From positions 5,084,001-5,148,000 of the forward strand of contig NZ_CP027858.1 of assembly GCF_005519465.1 (NCBI RefSeq): a stretch of 64,000 nt of DNA. The letters are read 5' to 3'. Position 1 is the first letter of the stretch, and every line of letters starts with the position of its first letter. Both the position numbers and the translations under genes were made by a program. This document shows positions 17,890 through 26,226 of this stretch, piece by piece. A model generated the notes under the pieces. It was not told where the DNA came from. It saw only the letters and a program-made list of their open reading frames with translations, and searched no databases. This stretch comes from Streptomyces clavuligerus (lineage in GTDB: Bacteria; Actinomycetota; Actinomycetes; Streptomycetales; Streptomycetaceae).

Positions 17890-19140
17890 ATGAACCGTAA
17901 GCCGCACCTCAGCGCCGTCCTCCGCTGTACCGTGCTGGTGCTCTCGCTGGGGGCCTTCATCACCGCCTGCGGTGAGAAGGAAGGCCCTCACCCGCTGGCG
18001 GGCAAACCCTTCGACGCCGCCGGCCAGGTCGTCTTCAACACCCCCAGGAACGGCGCCAAGGCCGATCCGGACAAACCCTTCGAGGTCACCGCCAAGGTGG
18101 AGGAGGCCCGGATCACCGATGTCACCGTCGTGGACCACGCGGGCCACCACCTCGCCGGGGAACTGGCGGCCGACGGCAGCCGCTGGCGCTCCACGGCCGC
18201 GCTGTCGGCCGGGGCGCGCTACACCGCCCGGGTGACCACCGAGAGCAAGGAAGGCACCGTGGGGGCCCGTCGGGTCACCTTCGCGACCTCCCCGGCGAAG
18301 CGCCTGCTCAAGATGGCCTTCCTCCCGGAGGAGGGCACCTTCGGCGTCGGCCAGCCCCTGGTGGTCGAGCTGAGCCATCCGGTGCCCGACCGGGCCGGCC
18401 GGGCGGTGGTCGAACGGGCCCTGAAGGTGCAGTCCACCCCGTCGGTGGAGGGCGCCTGGCACTGGCTGAACGACGACGCCCTGCACTACCGGCCCAAGGA
18501 GTACTGGCCCGCCGGAGCCAAGGTCAAGATCGTGAACAACCTCAAGGGTGTCAAGATCTCCAACCAGCTCTACGGCGGCACCTCCAAGGGGGCGTCGATC
18601 ACCATCGGGGACCGGATGGAGGCCATCACCGACGCCTCCTCGCACTGGATGACGGTCTTCCGCAACGGTGAGGAGCTGACCAGCATCCCCATCACCACCG
18701 GCAAACCCGGCTTCGCCACCCGCAACGGCATCAAGGTGGTGCTCGGCAAGGAGTACTTCGTCCGGATGCGCGGCTCCAGCGTCGGCATCGGCGGCTCCGA
18801 GGCGTACAACCTGCCGGTCTACTACGCCACCCGGGTCACCTGGAGCGGCGAGTACGTCCACGCGGCGCCCTGGTCCATCGACTCGCACGGCTACGCCAAC
18901 GTCAGCCACGGCTGCACCGGGATGTCCACATCGAACGCCGCGTGGTTCTACGAGACGTTCAAGGAGGGCGACATCGTCCAGGTCGTCAACAGCATCGGCG
19001 ACGACATGGACCCGTTCGGGAACGGCTACGGCGACTGGAACCTGGACTGGGACGAGTGGCGCGAGGGCAGCGCGCTGGTCTCCGGTGTCAGGGACGGCAG
19101 CAGCCCGTCCGACGCCGCCCGGCTGCGGCCCCGTCTCTGA
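17890..19140 (+). CDS. L,D-transpeptidase lipoprotein with Ig-like domains
   Basis: 416 residues. Lipoprotein signal ending in the lipobox FITAC (Cys near residue 31), two Ig-like domains (about 45-250), then a YkuD catalytic domain with HGYANVSHGCTGM; the nucleophile is Cys342. It forms 3-3 cross-links in peptidoglycan outside the membrane. The residues after the cysteine are T-G instead of the common I/V-R. TACGGT at 17877-17882 lies seven bases before ATG 17890, suggesting a leaderless transcript. The gene separates ctaCDF from ctaE-qcrCAB, as in other streptomycetes. Confidence 0.92.
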   Translation: MNRKPHLSAVLRCTVLVLSLGAFITACGEKEGPHPLAGKPFDAAGQVVFNTPRNGAKADPDKPFEVTAKVEEARITDVTVVDHAGHHLAGELAADGSRWRSTAALSAGARYTARVTTESKEGTVGARRVTFATSPAKRLLKMAFLPEEGTFGVGQPLVVELSHPVPDRAGRAVVERALKVQSTPSVEGAWHWLNDDALHYRPKEYWPAGAKVKIVNNLKGVKISNQLYGGTSKGASITIGDRMEAITDASSHWMTVFRNGEELTSIPITTGKPGFATRNGIKVVLGKEYFVRMRGSSVGIGGSEAYNLPVYYATRVTWSGEYVHAAPWSIDSHGYANVSHGCTGMSTSNAAWFYETFKEGDIVQVVNSIGDDMDPFGNGYGDWNLDWDEWREGSALVSGVRDGSSPSDAARLRPRL

Positions 19141-19227
19141 GCCCGTCAGGGCCGTTCAGCGGCCGGTCAGGGCCTGTTCCGCCGCCCGGGAGGGAGACAA
19201 CCCCCGGCGGGCGGCGGCGGGCCCTCG

Positions 19228-19629
19228 TCAGGCCCCTATGGCCTGCCGCCGGCGCAGCAGCGAGGCCAGGGCCCCGGCCAGCTCCACCGGGTCCACCGGA
19301 AGCGTCACAGCGGCCTCGGCGCGGCTCCAGGTGGCCAGCCAGGCGTCCTGCGGACGGCCGATCAGCAGCAGGACCGGAGGGCACTGGAAGACCTCGTCCT
19401 TGATCTGGCGGCAGACCCCCATGCCGCCCGCGGGCGCCGTCTCCCCGTCCAGCACACAGACGTCGACCCCGCCCCGCTCCAGCTCCGCCAGGACCGCGGG
19501 CAGCGTCGCGCACTCGATGAACTCGACGGCCGGGACATCCGGGGCGGGCCTGCGGCCGGCCGCCAGCCGTACCTGTTCGCGGGTGGTGGCATCATCGCTG
19601 TAGACCAGCACGGTGGCGGTCGGCTGCAT
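19228..19629 (-). CDS. Degenerate receiver-domain protein
   Basis: 133 residues with a CheY-like layout: acidic pair in YSDDAT, an aspartate at the phosphorylation position in VCVLDGETAP, and PVDPVEL near the end. The conserved downstream lysine is not evident, so phosphorylation may be lost. No output domain follows. GGAGG lies four bases before ATG 19629. It is divergent from ctaE, so a role in controlling the respiratory genes is possible but is inference. Confidence 0.8.
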   Translation of the reverse strand: MQPTATVLVYSDDATTREQVRLAAGRRPAPDVPAVEFIECATLPAVLAELERGGVDVCVLDGETAPAGGMGVCRQIKDEVFQCPPVLLLIGRPQDAWLATWSRAEAAVTLPVDPVELAGALASLLRRRQAIGA

Positions 19630-19811
19630 CGTTCCTCCGCGTCGTTGGACACCTGGGAGATCCCTGGGGGGATCAGGTACCGATGGGCCGGATGGTACTC
19701 GTTCCAACTGCCGGTAAACAGCCGTTCGGACTGTCGCTCGATGGGCCGTTCGGGCAGCGCCGGGCCCATGGACACACCGAACGGCACCCCCCGGAGTGAG
19801 GGCGGGATAAG

Positions 19812-19832
19812 CGACCGACATAATGTCGGTCG
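19812..19832. promoter_or_regulatory. 21-bp perfect dyad across the ctaE start codon
   Basis: CGACCGACAT at 19812-19821, one central base, ATGTCGGTCG at 19823-19832. The right arm contains the ctaE ATG. As RNA it would form a hairpin hiding the start; as DNA it is a textbook dimer operator. No clear Shine-Dalgarno sequence precedes the ATG. Confidence 0.6.
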
Positions 19833-20440
19833 TGGCGACAGCAACGACAGTAGAAACCGGGCACGCGCACCCGTCGGTCAATCGGCCGAACCTCGTCAGC
19901 GTCGGAACCATCATCTGGTTGAGTTCCGAGCTGATGTTCTTCGCGGCCCTCTTCGCGATGTACTTCACTCTGCGCTCGGTGACGGGTGCCGAGTACTGGT
20001 CCTCAAGGGCCGACCTTCTGAACTTCCCGTTCTCGATGACGAACACCACGATCCTGGTGCTCTCCTCCCTCACCTGCCAGCTCGGCGTTTTCGCCGCCGA
20101 GCGCGGCGATGTGAAGAAGCTGCGTACGTGGTTCATCATCACGTTCGTCATGGGCGCGATCTTCGTTGGCGGTCAGGTGTACGAGTACACCGAGCTGGTC
20201 CAGCACGGGGTCACCCTCTCCTCCGACCCGTACGGCTCGGTGTTCTACCTGACCACCGGCTTCCACGGACTGCATGTGACGGGCGGCCTGATCGCCTTCC
20301 TGCTGGTCCTGGGCCGGACCTACGCGGCCAGGAGATTCACCCATGAGCAGGCAACCTCCGCCATCGTCGTGTCCTACTACTGGCACTTCGTCGATGTCGT
20401 CTGGATCGGCCTCTTCGCCACGATCTACTTGATCAAGTAA
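19823..20440 (+). CDS. ctaE: Cytochrome c oxidase subunit III
   Basis: 205 residues, five membrane helices, short actinobacterial form of subunit III. Family motifs [23 protein letters not shown] and [15 protein letters not shown] are all present. GTG 19832 is an alternative start. It heads the ctaE-qcrCAB run; the spacer to qcrC is 75 bases. Confidence 0.96.
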   Translation: MSVVATATTVETGHAHPSVNRPNLVSVGTIIWLSSELMFFAALFAMYFTLRSVTGAEYWSSRADLLNFPFSMTNTTILVLSSLTCQLGVFAAERGDVKKLRTWFIITFVMGAIFVGGQVYEYTELVQHGVTLSSDPYGSVFYLTTGFHGLHVTGGLIAFLLVLGRTYAARRFTHEQATSAIVVSYYWHFVDVVWIGLFATIYLIK

Positions 20441-20515
20441 CGGGCGCGGGCCACCGGCCCGAGCAGACACAGTCCAGAAGCATCGACGCAGAAAATCCTG
20501 ACACCGGGGTAATCC

Positions 20516-21328
20516 GTGAAAAAGCTCTCCGCACGACGACGCCATCCGCTGGCGGCGGTCGTCGTCCTACTCCTCGCGCTGGCGGCCACCGGGGGGCTGT
20601 ACGCCGCGTTCGCGCCTGCGGACACGGCACAGGCCGATCAAACCGCCCAGTCCCTCGCCATCGAGGAGGGCAAGAAGCTCTACACCGTCGGCTGCGCCAG
20701 CTGCCACGGTACCGACGGTGAGGGAACCACCGACGGTCCGTCGCTGGTGGGTGTCGGGTCCGCCGCCGTCGACTTCCAGGTCGGCACGGGACGTATGCCC
20801 GCCCAGCAGCCCGGCGCCCAGGTGCCGAAGAAGAAGAACATCTACACCCAGGCGGAGATCGACCAGCTCGCGGCGTACGTCGCCTCGCTGGGCGCCGGTC
20901 CGATCACGCCGACCGAGCAGCAGTACAGCCCCACCGGCGCCGATGTCGCCAAGGGTGGCGAACTCTTCCGCACCAACTGCGCCCAGTGCCACAACTTCAC
21001 CGGCAAGGGCGGCGCGCTGACCAATGGCAAGTACGCCCCCACGCTGGAGGGCGTCAGCGCCAAGCACCTCTACGAGGCCATGCAGACCGGCCCGCAGAAC
21101 ATGCCCTCCTTCCCCGACGGCGTCATGCCCGAGCAGGAGAAGCGAGACATCATCGCGTACGTCGAGACCATGAACGACCCGAAGGTCGCCTCCAGCCCCG
21201 GCGGGATCACGCTGGGCGGGCTCGGTCCCGTCAGCGAGGGTCTGTTCGCCTGGGTGGCCGGTCTCGGTGCGCTGATCGCCGCCGCCGTCTGGGTCGCGGC
21301 CCACACTGCTAAGGCCAAGAAGTCATGA
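20516..21328 (+). CDS. qcrC: Ubiquinol/menaquinol-cytochrome c reductase, dihaem cytochrome c subunit
   Basis: 270 residues. N-terminal signal-anchor helix (about 11-33), two class I cytochrome c domains with CASCH (Cys60-His64) and CAQCH (Cys155-His159), and a C-terminal membrane anchor. It replaces soluble cytochrome c in actinobacteria and passes electrons straight to CtaC. GTG start; its stop overlaps the qcrA start (ATGA). Confidence 0.97.
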   Translation: MKKLSARRRHPLAAVVVLLLALAATGGLYAAFAPADTAQADQTAQSLAIEEGKKLYTVGCASCHGTDGEGTTDGPSLVGVGSAAVDFQVGTGRMPAQQPGAQVPKKKNIYTQAEIDQLAAYVASLGAGPITPTEQQYSPTGADVAKGGELFRTNCAQCHNFTGKGGALTNGKYAPTLEGVSAKHLYEAMQTGPQNMPSFPDGVMPEQEKRDIIAYVETMNDPKVASSPGGITLGGLGPVSEGLFAWVAGLGALIAAAVWVAAHTAKAKKS

Positions 21329-22407
21329 GTAGCCAAGACATTCCAGAAGAGAACCTGCCCGAAGAGCAGGCCGCCGCGCACGGCGCGGCAGGGCACGGCG
21401 GCACGGCCACCGTGACGAAGCACGCGGACGACAACCCGTTCCACGACCCCGGTCTGCCGGCCCACAAGCCGCGCATCCAGGACATCGACGAGAAGGCCGC
21501 CAAGCGGTCCGAGCGCACGGTCGCCGTGCTGTTCATGCTGTCGATGCTGGCCACGGTCGCGTTCATCGCCTGCTTCGTGATCTTCCCGATCGACAAGCTC
21601 GTCTACATCTGGCCCTTCGGCCGGGTGAGCGCGCTCAACTTCTCGCTGGGCTGGACGCTCGGCGCGGCCCTCTTCTTCATCGGCGCGGGCGCGGTCCACT
21701 GGGCCCGCACCCTGATGTCCGACGAGGAGATCGCCGACGACCGTCACCCGATCGAGGCGTCGCCCGAGGTCAAGGCCAAGGTCATGGCCGACTTCCGACA
21801 GGGTGCCGAAGAGTCGGGCATGGGCCGCCGCAAGCTCATCCGCAACACCATGTTCGGTGCGCTGGCGCTCGTCCCGCTGACCGGTGTGGTCCTGCTGCGC
21901 GACCTCGGTCCGCTGCCGGAGAAGAAGCTGCGCAAGACGCTCTGGGCCAAGGGCAAGCAGCTCATCAACATGAACACGCATGAGCCGCTGCGTCCCGAGG
22001 ACATCACGGTCGGCTCCCTCGTCTTCGCGATGCCCGAGGGGCTGAAGGAAGACGACCACAACTTCCAGATCGAGATCGGCAAGGCCGCCCTGATGCTCGT
22101 CCGCATCCAGCCGGACGACATCAAGGACAAGCGCGAGCTGGAGTGGTCGCACGAGGGTGTCGTCGCCTTCTCCAAGGTCTGCACCCACGTCGGCTGCCCG
22201 ATCAGCCTCTACGAGCAGCAGACCCACCACGTGCTCTGCCCGTGTCATCAGTCCACCTTCGACCTCTCCGACGGAGCCCGTGTCATCTTCGGGCCCGCCG
22301 GTCACCCCCTTCCGCAGCTGCGGATCGGTGTGAACGCGCAGGGCAACCTCGAAGCGCTCGGCGACTTCGAGGAGCCGGTCGGTGCGTCCTTCTGGGAGCG
22401 CGGATGA
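21325..22407 (+). CDS. qcrA: Rieske iron-sulfur subunit of the bc1 complex
   Basis: 360 residues. A long N-terminal cytoplasmic extension and three hydrophobic segments (about residues 55-130 and 170-190) precede the Rieske domain, with [2Fe-2S] ligands in CTHVGC and CPCHQS. This extended form is typical of actinobacteria. Coupled by four-base overlaps to qcrC and qcrB. Confidence 0.97.
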   Translation: MSSQDIPEENLPEEQAAAHGAAGHGGTATVTKHADDNPFHDPGLPAHKPRIQDIDEKAAKRSERTVAVLFMLSMLATVAFIACFVIFPIDKLVYIWPFGRVSALNFSLGWTLGAALFFIGAGAVHWARTLMSDEEIADDRHPIEASPEVKAKVMADFRQGAEESGMGRRKLIRNTMFGALALVPLTGVVLLRDLGPLPEKKLRKTLWAKGKQLINMNTHEPLRPEDITVGSLVFAMPEGLKEDDHNFQIEIGKAALMLVRIQPDDIKDKRELEWSHEGVVAFSKVCTHVGCPISLYEQQTHHVLCPCHQSTFDLSDGARVIFGPAGHPLPQLRIGVNAQGNLEALGDFEEPVGASFWERG

Positions 22408-24044
22408 GTACAGCGACAGCAACAGACGACAAGCGCACCGAGCGCAAGGCACCCGCCGGTGAGCGGGTCGCCGACTGGGCGGACGGCCGGCTGGGGATCT
22501 ACTCCCTCGCCAAGGCCAACATGCGGAAGATCTTCCCGGACCACTGGTCCTTCATGCTGGGTGAGATCTGCCTCTACAGCTTCATCATCATCATCCTCAC
22601 GGGTGTGTATCTGACGCTGTTCTTCACCCCGTCGATGAACGAGATCACGTACCACGGCAGCTACATCCCGCTCCAGGGTGTGCGCATGTCCGAGGCGTAC
22701 GCGTCGACGCTGGAGATCAGCTTCGACGTCCGCGGTGGTCTGCTCATCCGCCAGATCCACCACTGGGCCGCCCTGATCTTCGTCGCGGCGATGATGGTCC
22801 ACATGATGCGCGTCTTCTTCACGGGCGCCTTCCGCAAGCCGCGCGAGATCAACTGGCTGTTCGGCTTCCTGCTGCTCGTCCTGGGCATGTTCACCGGTTT
22901 CACCGGTTACTCGCTCCCGGACGACCTGCTCTCCGGCACCGGTGTCCGCTTCATGCAGGGCGCGATCCTGTCCGTGCCGATCGTCGGTACGTACATCTCG
23001 ATGTTCCTGTTCGGCGGCGAGTTCCCCGGCCACGACTTCGTGCCCCGGTTCTACTCGATCCACATCCTGCTGCTGCCCGGCATCATGATGGCGCTGCTCG
23101 TGGGTCACCTGATCCTGGTCATCTACCACAAGCACACGCAGTACGCGGGCCCCGGCCGCACCGAGAAGAACGTCGTCGGCATGCCGCTGATGCCGGTCTA
23201 CATGGCCAAGGCGGGCGGCTTCTTCTTCCTGGTCTTCGGCATCATCTCGGTGATCGCCGCGGTGGCCACCCTCAACCCGATCTGGGCACTCGGCCCCTAC
23301 CGGGTGGACCAGGTGTCCACAGGCGCCCAGCCGGACTGGTACATGGGCTTCGCCGAGGGTCTGATCCGCGTGATGCCCGGCTGGGAGATCAACTTCTGGG
23401 GTCACACACTCGCCCTGGGTGTGTTCATCCCGCTGGTGATCTTCCCGCTGGTCCTGGGCGCGATCGCGGTCTGGCCGTTCATCGAGTCCTGGGTCACCGG
23501 CGACAAGCGCGAGCACCACATCCTGGACCGTCCGCGCAACGCCCCGACGCGCACCGCCTTCGGTGTGGCCTGGCTGACCGCGTACTTCATCATGCTGATC
23601 GGCGGTGGCAACGACATCGTCGCCACACACTTCCATCTGTCGATCAACGCGATCACCTGGTTCGTCCGGATCTTCTTCTTCGCCGGACCGGTCATCGCCT
23701 TCATCATCACCAAGCGGATCTGCCTCGGTCTCCAGCGCCGTGACCGGGACAAGGTGCTGCACGGCCGGGAGACCGGCATCATCAAGCGGCTGCCGCACGG
23801 CGAGTTCATCGAGGTGCACGAGCCGCTGCCGCAGGGCGAGCTGTACACGCTGACCTCGCACGAGCAGCACCAGCCGATCGAGCTGGGCCCCGAGGTCGAC
23901 GAGAACGGCGTCCGCCGCAAGGTCTCGCTCACCAAGAAGGCCCAGGCCAAGCTGAGCCAGGGCTTCTACGGTGAGGGCAACCAGATCCCGAAGCCGACGG
24001 CTGAGGAGTACAAGGAGATCACCAGCGGCCACGGCCACCACTGA
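22404..24044 (+). CDS. qcrB: Cytochrome b subunit of the bc1 complex
   Basis: 546 residues. Eight-helix cytochrome b with haem histidines in QIHHWAAL / VHMMRVFFTG and SIHILLLPG / GHLILVIYH, plus the quinone-site region containing PDWYMGFAEG. A charged C-terminal extension of over 100 residues (KRICLGLQRRD onward) is a known feature of actinobacterial QcrB. Oxidises menaquinol. It ends the operon before a strong terminator. Confidence 0.97.
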   Translation: MSTATATDDKRTERKAPAGERVADWADGRLGIYSLAKANMRKIFPDHWSFMLGEICLYSFIIIILTGVYLTLFFTPSMNEITYHGSYIPLQGVRMSEAYASTLEISFDVRGGLLIRQIHHWAALIFVAAMMVHMMRVFFTGAFRKPREINWLFGFLLLVLGMFTGFTGYSLPDDLLSGTGVRFMQGAILSVPIVGTYISMFLFGGEFPGHDFVPRFYSIHILLLPGIMMALLVGHLILVIYHKHTQYAGPGRTEKNVVGMPLMPVYMAKAGGFFFLVFGIISVIAAVATLNPIWALGPYRVDQVSTGAQPDWYMGFAEGLIRVMPGWEINFWGHTLALGVFIPLVIFPLVLGAIAVWPFIESWVTGDKREHHILDRPRNAPTRTAFGVAWLTAYFIMLIGGGNDIVATHFHLSINAITWFVRIFFFAGPVIAFIITKRICLGLQRRDRDKVLHGRETGIIKRLPHGEFIEVHEPLPQGELYTLTSHEQHQPIELGPEVDENGVRRKVSLTKKAQAKLSQGFYGEGNQIPKPTAEEYKEITSGHGHH

Positions 24045-24075
24045 TCACCTGATCTGATCGTCGCGATCGCCACAG

Positions 24076-24112
24076 CGAAGAGCCCCGTCCATTGCATGGA
24101 CGGGGCTCTTCG
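24076..24112 (+). terminator. Terminator of ctaE-qcrCAB
   Basis: Perfect 16-bp stem (24076-24091 and 24097-24112) with loop TTGCA, 31 bases after the qcrB stop. Confidence 0.9.
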
Positions 24113-24129
24113 CCGTCCCCGGGGGTGGA

Positions 24130-24208
24130 TAGGGTGGGCGGAGGACTCCGCGTACCGCTGTATCGGCCGCTGTATCCGATGTACCCCCTTGTACCCCTGG
24201 AGTGGACC
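24130..24208 (+). promoter_or_regulatory. trpD promoter and leader with short direct repeats
   Basis: TAGGGT at 24130-24135 is a -10 candidate. The leader carries CCGCTGTATC twice (24155-24164, 24167-24176; 12-bp period) and TGTACCCC twice (24180-24187, 24190-24197; 10-bp period). No Trp-codon leader peptide is visible here, in contrast with trpEG. Confidence 0.4.
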
Positions 24209-25288
24209 ATGAACGTTGTGACCCCGGTCGGCGGCGACAGCGTGGCGGACCTCTCCTGGCCCCGCGTACTGAACGCCCTGCTGGACAACGACGACCTGAG
24301 CGCGGACGCCACGGCGTGGGCGATGGACCGCATCCTCAGCGGCGAGGCGACGAACGCGCAGATCGCCGGGTTCGCGGTGGCGCTGCGGGCCAAGGGCGAG
24401 ACGGTGGACGAGATCTCCGGGCTCGTCCGCACCATGTACGAGCACGCCCATCTGATCGAGGTGCCGGGGCCGAGCGTCGACATCGTCGGCACGGGCGGCG
24501 ACGGGGCCAAGACCGTGAACATCTCCACGATGTCGGCGATCGTGGTGGCCGGCACCGGGGCGAAGGTGGTCAAGCACGGGAACCGGGCCGCGTCGAGCGC
24601 GTCCGGCGCCTCCGATGTGCTGGAGAAGCTGGGCGTCGATCTGGAGCTGAGCCCGCGGCGGGTCGCCGAGGTCGCGGAGGAGGCGGGGATCACCTTCTGC
24701 TTCGCGGTGAAGTTCCACCCGGCGCTGCGGCATGTGGCCGCCGCGCGCAAGGAGCTGGGCATCCGGACCACGTTCAACTTCCTGGGGCCCCTGACCAACC
24801 CCGCGCGGGTGCGCGCGCAGGCGACCGGCGTCGCCGACGCGCGGATGGCGCCCATCCTGGCGGGGGTGCTCGCGGGGCGCGGCGCGTCGGCGCTGGTGTT
24901 CCGGGGGGACGACGGGCTGGACGAGCTGACGACGACGGCGACCTCGCGGGTGTGGGTGGTACGGGACGGCTCCGTGCGGGAGGAGCCCTTCGACCCGCGC
25001 GACGTGGGGATTCCGCTGGTGCCCGTGGAGGCGCTGCGGGGCGCTGACGCGTCGTACAACGCGGAGGTGGCGCGGAGGCTGCTCGCGGGTGAGGAGGGGC
25101 CGGTGCGGGACGCGGTCCTCCTGAATTCCGCGGCAGCGCTGGTGGCGCTCGATCCGGGGGACGCGCCGCTCACCGAGCAGATCGCCGCGCAGATCGCCCG
25201 CGCGGCGGAGTCCCTCGACTCGGGCGCCGCGCAGGAGGCCCTGACCCGCTGGATCACGGCGACGCATCGCCCTGACCCCGGCCATTGA
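24209..25288 (+). CDS. trpD: Anthranilate phosphoribosyltransferase
   Basis: 359 residues. Transfers phosphoribose from PRPP to anthranilate, the second step of Trp synthesis. PRPP-binding glycine loop [14 protein letters not shown], then [15 protein letters not shown], and [12 protein letters not shown] chose ATG 24209 with TGGAG just upstream; an in-frame ATG at 24179 would add [10 protein letters not shown]. The gene stands alone, far from trpEG at the other end of the window. Confidence 0.96.
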   Translation: MNVVTPVGGDSVADLSWPRVLNALLDNDDLSADATAWAMDRILSGEATNAQIAGFAVALRAKGETVDEISGLVRTMYEHAHLIEVPGPSVDIVGTGGDGAKTVNISTMSAIVVAGTGAKVVKHGNRAASSASGASDVLEKLGVDLELSPRRVAEVAEEAGITFCFAVKFHPALRHVAAARKELGIRTTFNFLGPLTNPARVRAQATGVADARMAPILAGVLAGRGASALVFRGDDGLDELTTTATSRVWVVRDGSVREEPFDPRDVGIPLVPVEALRGADASYNAEVARRLLAGEEGPVRDAVLLNSAAALVALDPGDAPLTEQIAAQIARAAESLDSGAAQEALTRWITATHRPDPGH

Positions 25289-25710
25289 GTTCTTCTCCGC
25301 CGCGCCTTGTCTTCTCCGCCGCGATGGCGGGTCGTTTCGCGGTGGTTGTCGGCGGTGCCGGGCATGGCGTCTCTTTTCCGCCGCGATGGTGGGATGTTCC
25401 GCGGTGGTGTTCGGCGGTGCCGGGCGGGCATGGCTGATGGTGTTTCGGCACCGCCGGGTCGCTGTCGCGCGGTTGCCCACCGTCGCGGCGGGTTGAAGGG
25501 GCTGGCTGCCCCTTTCATGGTCCCCTGAGCGGTGCCGGGCATGGCGTCTCTTTTCCGCCGCGACGGCGGGACGTCTCACGGCGGTTGTCGGCGGTGCCGA
25601 GCGGGCGTGGTCGGTGGTGTTTCGGCACCGCCGGACCGCTGTCGCGTGGTTGCTCGCCGTTGCGGCGGGTTGAAGAGGCCGTCTGAGCTGCCCCTTCATG
25701 GCCCCCTGGG
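25289..25710. repeat. Tandem ~177-bp imperfect repeats, locus A
   Basis: Non-coding. Two consecutive units with a 177-bp period (from about 25352 and 25529) share most of their sequence, including the GCGGTGCCGGGCATGGCG block, TTTTCCGCCGCGA, GTGTTTCGGCACCGCCGG and GCGGCGGGTTGAAG. A partial copy precedes at 25310-25351. Each unit is rich in short internal dyads. The core (TTCCGCCGCGAYGGYGGG, spacer, GGCGGTGCCGGGCGGGC) recurs at 40.4-41.0 kb. All frames through it read as arginine/proline-rich noise. Confidence 0.8.
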
Positions 25711-25843
25711 GGCCGTCGCGGCGGGATGAAGGGCCGGTCCGTGCTGCCTTTCGTACCAGCCGGTGGCGGAGGGAAGAGGCGGGCAGCCTCTTCGTTTCCG
25801 GTGAACCCCGCGGGAGGCGCGCGGTCCGGGATGCGGGACGAGG
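25711..25843. other. Unassigned intergenic DNA before the SAM-IV promoter
   Basis: Continuation of the intergenic region with short remnants of the repeat family (GTCGCGGCGGGATGAAGG near 25712). I see no gene. A promoter begins at its right edge. Confidence 0.5.
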
Positions 25844-25873
25844 TTGCGTGCGGGGGAGCTGCTGGCATACCGT
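25844..25873 (+). promoter_or_regulatory. Promoter of the SAM-IV riboswitch transcript
   Basis: -35 TTGCGT at 25844-25849, 18-base spacer, -10 TACCGT at 25868-25873. A start site seven to eight bases on falls at the first base of the aptamer P1 stem. Confidence 0.7.
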
Positions 25874-25880
25874 CTGCGCA

Positions 25881-26000
25881 GGTCATGAGCGACAGCGACT
25901 ACGGCCCCGGCCCGCTGTCCGGCAACCCTCCGTCCGTGGCGGGGTGCCCCGGGTGAAGACCAGGCCGTGGGCAGCGAGGTCCGCGGCAAGCGCGGACCCC
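25881..26000 (+). ncRNA. SAM-IV riboswitch
   Basis: S-adenosylmethionine aptamer of the actinobacterial SAM-IV class. P1 is GGTC 25881-25884 with GACC 25958-25961; P2 is GACAGCG 25891-25897 with CGCTGTC 25913-25919; the SAM-I-like core has ATGAGCG, CCGGCAACCC and GGGGTGCCCCGGGTGA. The class-specific extra hairpin downstream is GGTCCGCG / CGCGGACC (25978-25985 and 25991-25998) with loop GCAAG. It should lower expression of the class V PLP enzyme gene when SAM is plentiful. Identification rests on recalled consensus and visible pairing. Confidence 0.92.
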
Positions 26001-26039
26001 TGCAAGCCCTGGGGTCCTGGTCCTCAAGGGAGCAGTCTC

Positions 26040-26060
26040 GTGAGCAAGCGAATGCGTTAG
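26040..26060 (+). CDS. Six-codon upstream ORF (MSKRMR)
   Basis: GTG start with AAGGGAG at 26026-26032, seven bases upstream, one of the better ribosome sites in the window. Peptide V/M-S-K-R-M-R, stop TAG. A short dyad GGGCGA-A-TCGCCC (26060-26072) begins at the stop codon. It lies between the aptamer and the real gene, so its translation may be part of the expression platform. Confidence 0.5.
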   Translation: MSKRMR

Positions 26061-26226
26061 GGCGAATCGCCCCTTCTCCACCCTCCCTCGAATCGCCGCG
26101 CGGCCTCCGCGCCCGCGTACCCGAGGGACACCCGTACCCGGAACCCGCGCCGCCGCACGGCGCCCCGCGGCGTACCCGTACGGGCCCACGACGTCATTCC
26201 GCCTTGTCCCACCGGGAGATACCGCC

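Noticed and set aside
22405..22411. TGAGTAC at the qcrB start as a MacR binding half-site.
   Set aside because: The second inverted half is missing and it is inside coding sequence.
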